Origin: Cognaticolwellia sediminilitoris
Lineage (GTDB): Bacteria > Pseudomonadota > Gammaproteobacteria > Enterobacterales > Alteromonadaceae
NCBI GenBank assembly: GCA_002104535.1
Contig: NBOG01000005.1
Location: forward strand, 62,001 to 126,000
Direction: 5' to 3'
Length of the DNA: 64,000 nucleotides
Position numbers and translations under genes: made by a program. The notes beneath the pieces are model-generated. The model saw nothing but the letters and a program-made list of their open reading frames with translations, was not told where the DNA came from and searched no databases. Shown piece after piece: positions 57,998 through 64,000 of the stretch. How positions within the stretch are numbered: position 1 is the stretch's first letter; each line of letters opens with the position of its first letter.

Positions 57998-59506
57998 ATG
58001 CGTCCTACTCTGCAACTCCGTATTGGACAACAGTTAACGATGACCCCGCAATTGCAGCAGGCGATCAAACTGTTGCAATTATCAACCTTGGATTTACAAC
58101 AGGAAATTCAAGAAGCACTTGAAAGTAACCCTTTGCTTGAAGTTGACGAATCACCGGAAAACGCTTCAGAAAATACCCCTGATCATTTAGAAGAAGGTTT
58201 TTCCGCCAGTGCTGGTGATAGCACAGATATGTCATCTTCTGATGGCAGCGAAGATTCAGCGCCAACCATTGACGAAATTAGCTCGTCAGAAGGCTTGGCA
58301 AAAACAGATTTACCGGAAGAATTAAACAGCGACACCACTTGGGACGATAATTTCAGTGCTGGAGCAAGTAGTGGCGGTGTAGGCCCCGCTTCTGAAGATT
58401 ATACATATCAAGGCGAGACTAAAGACTCGCTACAAGATCACCTGATTTGGCAAATGGAATTAACCCCATTTAGCGATACTGACCGCACCATTGCGATTGC
58501 CATCATTGAAGCAATTGATGAAGCGGGCTACTTAACGGTATCAGCAGAAGAAATTTTAGAAAGTGTTGGCATTGAAGACGTCGAGCTTGATGAAGTTGAG
58601 GTAGTATTAAAGCGTATTAATGTTTTTGATCCTGTTGGTGTTGCCGCTCGCTCCATTCCTGAGTGTTTACTTATCCAACTTAATCAATTTGCTAAAGATA
58701 CGCCATGGTTAGCTGAAAGCAAGTTAGCTGTTACTGAATATATTGATTTGTTAGGCAACCGTGATTATCGCCAATTGATGCGTAAATTACGCTTAAAAGA
58801 AGATCAATTACGTGAAGTAATTCGCTTAATTCAAACCTTAGATCCTCGTCCCGGCGATAGCGTTATAAAAAGTGAAGAACAGTATGTTATTCCAGACGTT
58901 TCCGTTGAAAAGAAAAACGGTCGCTGGACTGTTGAACTTAACCCAGATACTGCACCTAAGTTATCGGTTAATCAACAATATGCTGCGATGTCTCGTACGA
59001 TGAAATCTTCTGCAGACAGCCAGTTTATTCGCTCTAACTTACAAGAAGCGAAATGGTTTATTAAAAGTTTAGAAAGCCGAAACGATACCTTGTTAAAAGT
59101 GTCAAATTGTATTGTTCAACGCCAACAAGGTTTTTTTGATCATGGACCTGAGGCTATGCGCCCAATGGTTTTAAATGATATTGCTGAAGCAGTTGATATG
59201 CATGAATCGACAATTTCTCGTGTCACGACACAAAAATATATGCATACGCCGAGAGGCATTTTCGAACTGAAATATTTTTTCTCCAGTCATGTCAGCACAG
59301 AAAACGGTGGCGAGTGTTCATCAACTGCCATTCGAGAATTAATTAAAAAATTAGTCGCTGCCGAAATACCGTCAAAACCACTAAGTGACAGTAAAATGGC
59401 TGATATTTTAGCTGACCAAGGTATAAAAGTAGCAAGACGCACTATTGCCAAGTATCGAGAGTCACTTTCGATACCGCCATCGAATCAACGTAAAAGCCTA
59501 TTATAG
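57998..59506 (+). CDS. rpoN: RNA polymerase sigma-54 factor
   Basis: A 502-residue sigma factor. Region I is Gln/Leu-rich ([24 protein letters not shown]), region II is acidic and Ser-rich (about 50-125), the core-binding domain follows, then the helix-turn-helix and the RpoN box [10 protein letters not shown] near the end. It directs genes that need enhancer-binding activators. It is followed by hpf, ptsN, rapZ and npr, the usual nitrogen-PTS cluster. Confidence 0.97.
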   Translation: MRPTLQLRIGQQLTMTPQLQQAIKLLQLSTLDLQQEIQEALESNPLLEVDESPENASENTPDHLEEGFSASAGDSTDMSSSDGSEDSAPTIDEISSSEGLAKTDLPEELNSDTTWDDNFSAGASSGGVGPASEDYTYQGETKDSLQDHLIWQMELTPFSDTDRTIAIAIIEAIDEAGYLTVSAEEILESVGIEDVELDEVEVVLKRINVFDPVGVAARSIPECLLIQLNQFAKDTPWLAESKLAVTEYIDLLGNRDYRQLMRKLRLKEDQLREVIRLIQTLDPRPGDSVIKSEEQYVIPDVSVEKKNGRWTVELNPDTAPKLSVNQQYAAMSRTMKSSADSQFIRSNLQEAKWFIKSLESRNDTLLKVSNCIVQRQQGFFDHGPEAMRPMVLNDIAEAVDMHESTISRVTTQKYMHTPRGIFELKYFFSSHVSTENGGECSSTAIRELIKKLVAAEIPSKPLSDSKMADILADQGIKVARRTIAKYRESLSIPPSNQRKSLL

Positions 59507-59541
59507 GTTGTCTTATCCACCAAAAAAGAGGAATGATGCTT

Positions 59542-59829
59542 ATGCAAATTAATCTTACTGGACACCATGTCGATGTTACCGACTCGTTACGTGATTATGT
59601 TAATGGCAAATTTGAAAAGCTAGAACGTCATTTTGAGCATATCAACAATGTACATGTAGTATTAACCGTAGAAAAATTGAATCAGATTGCCGAATCAACT
59701 GTGCACTTAAGTGGCTCAGAAGTTCATGCTAAGGCCCAACACAATGATATGTACGCTTCGATAGATGCATTAATTGATAAGTTGGATCGCCAAATCCTGA
59801 AATATAAAGGCAAAATTAACAAGCACTAG
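59542..59829 (+). CDS. hpf: Short-form ribosome hibernation promoting factor
   Basis: A 95-residue HPF/YhbH protein (MQINLTGHHVDVTDSLRDYV, then the long helix HAKAQHNDMYASIDALIDKL). It binds the 30S subunit to form inactive 100S ribosome dimers in resting cells. The third ATG (59542) is chosen because GAGGA lies nine bases upstream; earlier ATGs at 59533 and 59536 touch the ribosome binding site. Confidence 0.95.
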   Translation: MQINLTGHHVDVTDSLRDYVNGKFEKLERHFEHINNVHVVLTVEKLNQIAESTVHLSGSEVHAKAQHNDMYASIDALIDKLDRQILKYKGKINKH

Positions 59830-59858
59830 CGCACTGTCGCATTAGGTCATTGAAGTTT

Positions 59859-60311
59859 ATGAAGTTGCAAGACATCTTAACCCCGGACTGCACAGTATGT
59901 GCAGCCCCGGGATCCAGCAAAAAGCGCATCTTAGAGTTTTTAAGTAGTTTAGCCGCCGATAAATTGGCAGATCACGATACTTACCAGTTATTAGAAAGCT
60001 TAGTAAAACGTGAAAGAATGGGCTCAACAGGCATAGGTAATGGCATCGCCATCCCGCATGGCCGCTTAGAAAGTGCTACTCAGCCGATTGCTGTTGTTGT
60101 TACCACAGAAGAAGCAATAAATTTCGATGCTATTGATCACCGACACGTTGATATTTTTATCGCTTTATTTGTCCCTGAAGGTGAGTGTGAAAACCATCTC
60201 AGTACCTTACAAAGCATCGCCAAAATATTTCAAAATAAACAATTTTGCAAACAAGTACGTAATTGTAAAAGTAACTTAGAACTGTTTCAGTTAATCCAAA
60301 AAGCGAGTTAA
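59859..60311 (+). CDS. ptsN: Nitrogen regulatory PTS enzyme IIA-Ntr
   Basis: A 150-residue EIIA domain of the fructose/mannitol type. The phosphorylated His is in GIGNGIAIPHGR, and the KLQDILTPDCTVC start and FVPEGECENHLSTLQSIA block match PtsN. It links nitrogen/carbon state to potassium and other regulation by phosphotransfer from NPr. The ATG at 59859 is preferred over a TTG three codons earlier. It lies between hpf and rapZ. Confidence 0.96.
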   Translation: MKLQDILTPDCTVCAAPGSSKKRILEFLSSLAADKLADHDTYQLLESLVKRERMGSTGIGNGIAIPHGRLESATQPIAVVVTTEEAINFDAIDHRHVDIFIALFVPEGECENHLSTLQSIAKIFQNKQFCKQVRNCKSNLELFQLIQKAS

Positions 60312-60317
60312 ACAGCA

Positions 60318-61172
60318 ATGAAGCTAATTATAGTCAGTGGCCGTTCTGGTTCAGGTAAAAGTGTTGCATTGCGTGTTTTAGAAGATTTAGGCTATTACTG
60401 TGTTGATAACATCCCAGTGAATTTATTGCCGGCATTAACGCATACCGTTATAAATGATTACGAAAACGTGGCAGTTAGTCTAGATGTTCGTAACCTGCCA
60501 AAAGACCCAAATGACGTTCCAGAGATTATTGACTACCTGCCAAGCGCGGTAGAATTAAACTTAATTTATTTAGATGCTGATGATAGTGATCTGATTCGTC
60601 GCTTTAGTGAAACCCGACGTTTGCATCCGCTAATTAAACAAAACATTGCTTTAGACCAAGCAATTGCTTTAGAGAAAAAGCTGCTTGAGCCTATTGCCAC
60701 TCGCGCACATTTGTACATCAATACCAGCCAACTAACGCCACACCAACTCGCCGATTTAATTAGAGAACGAATTCTCGGGAAAACCTCAGGTTCAATGGTG
60801 GTAGTTTTTGAATCATTTGGTTTTAAACACGGTGTGCCGCAAGATGCCGACTATGTTTTTGATGCCCGTTTTTTGCCTAACCCGTTTTGGGATAAAGAGT
60901 TAAAAGGCTTTACTGGTTTAGATAAGCCGGTACAAGATTTTCTTGCAAGCCAGCCGATTGTGACTAAATTTGTTTGGCAAATAAACAGCTTTATGATGAC
61001 TTGGTTACCGCACTTAGAACGTAACAATCGTAGTTACATCACTATTGCAATTGGTTGTACTGGTGGTAAACATCGCTCGGTGTATATTGCAGAACTACTA
61101 GCAAATAACATGCGTAAAGAACGTAAAGACGTTCAGTCCCGTCACCGCGACTTACCACTTGAAAGTACTTAA
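60318..61172 (+). CDS. rapZ: RNase adapter protein RapZ
   Basis: A 284-residue protein of the P-loop family with Walker A GRSGSGKS (8-15), CVDNIPVNLLP and the C-terminal GCTGGKHRSVYIAE. In E. coli it binds GlmZ/GlmY small RNAs and guides RNase E, controlling glucosamine-6-phosphate synthase. It follows ptsN by six bases, and the npr coding region starts ten bases after its stop in the same frame. Confidence 0.96.
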   Translation: MKLIIVSGRSGSGKSVALRVLEDLGYYCVDNIPVNLLPALTHTVINDYENVAVSLDVRNLPKDPNDVPEIIDYLPSAVELNLIYLDADDSDLIRRFSETRRLHPLIKQNIALDQAIALEKKLLEPIATRAHLYINTSQLTPHQLADLIRERILGKTSGSMVVVFESFGFKHGVPQDADYVFDARFLPNPFWDKELKGFTGLDKPVQDFLASQPIVTKFVWQINSFMMTWLPHLERNNRSYITIAIGCTGGKHRSVYIAELLANNMRKERKDVQSRHRDLPLEST

Positions 61173-61181
61173 GGCTGTCTA

Positions 61182-61457
61182 ATTAAAACCGCACATCGCC
61201 AAGTTAAGATCATCAATAAGCTCGGACTTCACGCTCGAGCAGCCTCTAAACTTGCCCTACTAAGTCAAAAGTTTACCGCTAACATTACTATTGAATTAGG
61301 TGAAAATCGCGCTGACGCTAATAGTATTATGGGCTTGATGTTACTTGCTGGCGCTCAAGGAAAAACGGTTAAGGTTATAGCGACAGGTGAAGATGCTGAA
61401 ATAGCACTGGAAGAAGTTTGCCAACTCTTTAGTGATAAATTTAATGAAGATGAATAA
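61182..61457 (+). CDS. npr: Nitrogen-PTS phosphocarrier NPr with probable ATT start
   Basis: A 91-residue HPr-like protein that no ATG, GTG or TTG start can account for. The frame after the rapZ stop reads, from ATT at 61182, IKTAHRQVKIINKLGLHARAASKLA..., which lines up with NPr; the phosphorylated His is in LGLHARAASKL and the end is LFSDKFNEDE. AAGG (61171-61174), which overlaps the rapZ stop, is seven bases before ATT, a good ribosome binding site. The first in-frame ATG lies near residue 50 and would remove the His. It is expected here next to ptsN and rapZ as the phosphate donor to IIA-Ntr. HARAA replaces the commoner HARPA. Confidence 0.85.
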   Translation: MKTAHRQVKIINKLGLHARAASKLALLSQKFTANITIELGENRADANSIMGLMLLAGAQGKTVKVIATGEDAEIALEEVCQLFSDKFNEDE

Positions 61458-61797
61458 TAACTCCTCAACCAGCTTTTAAGTCAATAAAAAAGCTGCGAAA
61501 ACTGATAAATTACGGTAGACTCAAGCGAGATAATTATTAACAATTATCTCGTACAAAAGGGACTGTTTAATTATTTAGGTTTAAATTTCGTCTATATAAA
61601 ATGACTTTTTAACAAAGCCATTTAAAAACCTAAAAGTCGTGTTGGTTTGAAAATGAAATGATGTTTCGCAAATTAGCCACATTAGCGATAATTATAGATT
61701 TTGCTAATGCTTAAAATCAAACTTACCAATGCAACATTAAACTCAACATTTCCTGATAGTTTTCAATTTTCGTTTTGCAACGGCACAAGGTAAATAT
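61458..61797. other. npr-mgtE intergenic region
   Basis: 340 AT-rich bases without a gene. Two inverted repeats are present: CAGCTTTT/AAAAGCTG (61470-61494) and CGAGATAATT/AATTATCTCG (61526-61551). Neither has a T run after it. No magnesium riboswitch was recognised before mgtE. Confidence 0.4.
61526..61551. repeat. Perfect 10-bp inverted repeat upstream of mgtE
   Basis: CGAGATAATT and AATTATCTCG around the six-base centre ATTAAC. AT-rich apart from the ends; it could be an operator or an RNA hairpin. Confidence 0.6.
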
Positions 61798-63159
61798 ATG
61801 CCGGAAGTTTCTGAACAAGAGTACAGTCACCAGCGTTTACAGCAGGTTAATGATGCCCTCGATAGTGGTATGTTTGTCTATGTCCGCAAATTATTGCAAG
61901 ACATGCCCGCTTACGATCTCGCTTTATTATTAGAGTCATCGCCCACCAAAAGTCGTGTTGCACTTTGGCAGTTAATTGATGCTGACCATCACGGTGACGT
62001 GCTTGAAGAACTAAACGAAGAAGTCCGAAAAGGTATTCTTAAAAATATCCGTCCAGAAAAGCTAGCTGCTGTTGCAGAAGGCATGGATGTTGATGATTTA
62101 GCGGAAGTATTCAGAACATTACCTGATAGTGTTTATCAGGAAGTACTGAATGCAATGGACTGGCAAGACCGAAGTCGTGTTGAAGCTGCACTTTCATTCG
62201 AGGAAGACACTGCCGGCGGTATAATGAATACCGACACCATTTCTATTCGTCCAGATGTGACAGTAGATGTGGTATTACGCTATTTACGTTTACGTGGTGA
62301 GCTACCAGAAGCAACAGACTCTTTTTATGTTGTTGACCGTGAAGATCATTTTATCGGAGCAGTATCTTTATCTTCCATAGTAACGGCCAAAGCTGAAACT
62401 ATTATTTCTAGCCTTATCGATGAAGACATTGAAGCAATCACTGCCGATATGAATGAAAAAGATGTCGCACAATTATTTGAACGTTATGACTGGTTTTCTG
62501 CGCCGGTCATAGATCAAGAAGGCCGATTGCTCGGTCGTATAACGGTTGATGATGTTGTTGATATTATCCGTGAAGAAGCAGAGCATTCAATGATGAGTAT
62601 GGCCGGTCTAGATGACGAGGCTGATACTTTTGCACCAGTATTAAAAAGTACGCAACGTCGATCTATTTGGCTCGGCGTTAACCTCATAACAGCGTTGATG
62701 GCTGTCGCTGTATCAAGCATGTTTGAAGGAATATTAAACCAATTAGCCATTTTAGCGGTATTAAATTCATTGGTACCTAGCATGGGTGGCGTGGCGGGTA
62801 ATCAAACCTTAACCCTGGTTATTCGTGGTATCGCTTTAGGTCATGTTGGTGACAGTAACGCTCGGGTTTTACTCTATAAAGAGCTCGCTATTGGTTTTTT
62901 CAATGGTCTGATTTGGGCGGTATTAATCGCCACCGTTGTGGCATTTTGGCAGCAAAATATTATGCTCGGGGCGATTATAGCTTTTGCAATGTTAATGAAT
63001 ATGACTGCGGCCGGTATCGCGGGTGTCACTATTCCATTGATGTTGAAAAGAATGAATATCGACCCCGCACTTGCTGGCAGTGTTATTTTGACAACAGTAA
63101 CTGACGTGGTAGGTATATTTGCCTTTTTAGGCACCGCTACCTTACTGCTAGGGCAATAA
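61798..63159 (+). CDS. mgtE: Magnesium transporter MgtE
   Basis: A 453-residue protein: a helical N domain (about 1-130), two CBS domains (about 135-260, DSFYVVDREDHFIGAV and APVIDQEGRLLGRI), a linker helix and five membrane helices (from about 285). PSMGGVAGNQTLTLVIRG and the Asp in TTVTDVVGIFAFLG are pore residues of the family. The CBS and N domains close the channel when cytoplasmic Mg2+ is high. AAGG five bases upstream supports the start. Confidence 0.95.
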   Translation: MPEVSEQEYSHQRLQQVNDALDSGMFVYVRKLLQDMPAYDLALLLESSPTKSRVALWQLIDADHHGDVLEELNEEVRKGILKNIRPEKLAAVAEGMDVDDLAEVFRTLPDSVYQEVLNAMDWQDRSRVEAALSFEEDTAGGIMNTDTISIRPDVTVDVVLRYLRLRGELPEATDSFYVVDREDHFIGAVSLSSIVTAKAETIISSLIDEDIEAITADMNEKDVAQLFERYDWFSAPVIDQEGRLLGRITVDDVVDIIREEAEHSMMSMAGLDDEADTFAPVLKSTQRRSIWLGVNLITALMAVAVSSMFEGILNQLAILAVLNSLVPSMGGVAGNQTLTLVIRGIALGHVGDSNARVLLYKELAIGFFNGLIWAVLIATVVAFWQQNIMLGAIIAFAMLMNMTAAGIAGVTIPLMLKRMNIDPALAGSVILTTVTDVVGIFAFLGTATLLLGQ

Positions 63160-63170
63160 AACATCGTTAT

Positions 63171-63283
63171 AAACATAGCTATAAGCTATCAGTTTAAAGC
63201 TATCAGTAGAACTAGTTACTGTTCACTTGTTTTCTGACAGCTGACAGCTTTTAACTGACCGCTATGTTTATCTGACAGCTTAT
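63171..63283. repeat. Cluster of short direct and inverted repeats between mgtE and pmbA
   Basis: AGCTATCAGT occurs at 63184-63193 and 63198-63207; the inverse CTGACAG(CTT) occurs at 63234-63240, 63241-63250 and 63272-63281. AAACATAGC (63171-63179) has its exact complement GCTATGTTT at 63261-63269. The pieces are scrambled rather than one clean palindrome. No gene is seen. Confidence 0.75.
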
Positions 63284-63313
63284 AACTTCAAACTGTTACT
63301 TTTACTTTTCTTT

Positions 63314-64000
63314 TTAACTACCTGCTACTTGTATCTCATTGACAATAATTGAACCTGTACGGATACTCCCGCGCATGTCCGTGTCATTACCTATGGCGAC
63401 TATGCCAGCAAAAATATCCTGTAACTTACCAGCGATAGTGATTTCATCCACCGGATAAGCTATTTCGCCATTTTCCACCCAAAAACCTGCAGCGCCACGC
63501 GAATAATCACCCGTAACGACATTAACACCTTGTCCCATCAGTTCCGTGACTAATAAGCCAGTGCCTAAAGTTTTTAACATAGCATCAAAATCGCCACCTT
63601 GACCGGTGCCTTTCATCCCCAGCTGCCAGTTATGAATACCGCCAGCATGGCCAGTGGTTTGTAACCCTAACTTACGCGCTGAGTAACTGGTTAAAAGATA
63701 AGTCGCTAAACTACCATCAGTAATTATTTCACGATCTACCGTGGCAACACCTTCAGCATCAAATGCACTACTTGCCAAAGCTTTTTGTATATGTGGACGC
63801 TCACTAATACTTAAAAATTCTGGAAAAACTTGTTTACCGATAGCATCCATCAAAAAAGAAGATTTACGATAAAGATTACCACCACTGATTGCCGCAATAA
63901 AATGACCGAATAAGCTATTGGCAATATCGGCACGAAACATCACTGGAACTTTAGCTGTCGCGAGTTTACGTGCGCCTAAACGTGATAAAGCTTCAATAGA
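63314..64000 (-). CDS. pmbA: Metalloprotease PmbA/TldE, 5' part outside the window
   Basis: The last 229 residues of PmbA (TldE), open to the right edge. GLFGH-type and [15 protein letters not shown] blocks, [18 protein letters not shown] and [17 protein letters not shown] are family signatures. With TldD it forms a heteromeric protease that acts on microcin precursors and CcdA in E. coli. The ATG at 63943 is internal; the frame continues upstream through [20 protein letters not shown], also matching PmbA. Convergent with mgtE. Confidence 0.95.
   Translation of the reverse strand, partial: SIEALSRLGARKLATAKVPVMFRADIANSLFGHFIAAISGGNLYRKSSFLMDAIGKQVFPEFLSISERPHIQKALASSAFDAEGVATVDREIITDGSLATYLLTSYSARKLGLQTTGHAGGIHNWQLGMKGTGQGGDFDAMLKTLGTGLLVTELMGQGVNVVTGDYSRGAAGFWVENGEIAYPVDEITIAGKLQDIFAGIVAIGNDTDMRGSIRTGSIIVNEIQVAGS

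Noticed and set aside
61185-61457. npr as a pseudogene without a start.
   Set aside because: The frame is intact with the active-site His and normal length, and a good ribosome binding site precedes an ATT codon at the expected place, so a rare start is likelier than decay.

Overview
The window is a chromosomal segment of a marine gammaproteobacterium, most likely of the order Alteromonadales and the family Colwelliaceae (Colwellia/Thalassotalea-like). This rests on low G+C (roughly 40% by eye), a complete MSHA type IV pilus locus, a MotX sodium-motor gene beside rnr, and several gammaproteobacterial core gene neighbourhoods in their usual order. No rRNA, tRNA, CRISPR array, insertion sequence, prophage or integrase was seen. 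The genus is an inference from gene content and protein style; no search was run.

Layout. (1) 1-18937, minus strand: the MSHA pilus locus, read mshI-(pilN-like)-J-K-L-M-N-E-G-F-B-A-C-D-O-P-Q. mshQ runs off the left edge. A candidate promoter precedes mshI, and a strong terminator follows the major pilin gene mshA. (2) 19045-21793: a PLP-dependent D-cysteine desulfhydrase/ACC deaminase-like gene, convergent and overlapping with csrD (mshH), a degenerate GGDEF/EAL regulator. (3) 22149-28180, minus: rpsF-priB-rpsR-rplI, rlmB, rnr and motX. (4) 28431-30697, plus: a diguanylate cyclase and an HD-GYP phosphodiesterase. (5) 30813-39826: a secreted M28 peptidase, erpA, a DUF6776-like membrane protein, a CLC channel with hemJ, pyrB, hemL and sspA-sspB. 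(6) 39923-48475: cytochrome bc1 (petABC), rplM-rpsI, zapE, zapG, degQ and degS. (7) 48550-53256, minus: the Mla phospholipid-transport operon with ibaG and murA. (8) 53621-63159, plus: yrbG-kdsD-kdsC-lptC-lptA-lptB-rpoN-hpf-ptsN-rapZ-npr, then mgtE. (9) 63314-64000, minus: the 3' part of pmbA (tldE).

How the genes connect. The left third builds and controls a surface pilus: the MshE ATPase has an MshEN-type N-terminus (a known c-di-GMP-binding module), and a cyclase and phosphodiesterase for c-di-GMP lie 10 kb away beside motX. The right third is an envelope block: lipid asymmetry (Mla), peptidoglycan precursor (MurA), Kdo synthesis and LPS export (Kds/Lpt), then the sigma-54/nitrogen-PTS block.

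I found no convincing new multi-gene system; this is mostly conserved core genome. The points most worth a second look are an npr gene with no ATG/GTG/TTG start (probable ATT start), a nearly duplicated pair of LamG-like domains in MshQ, the PLP enzyme gene between csrD and the msh operon with overlapping 3' ends, and a short scrambled repeat cluster between mgtE and pmbA.
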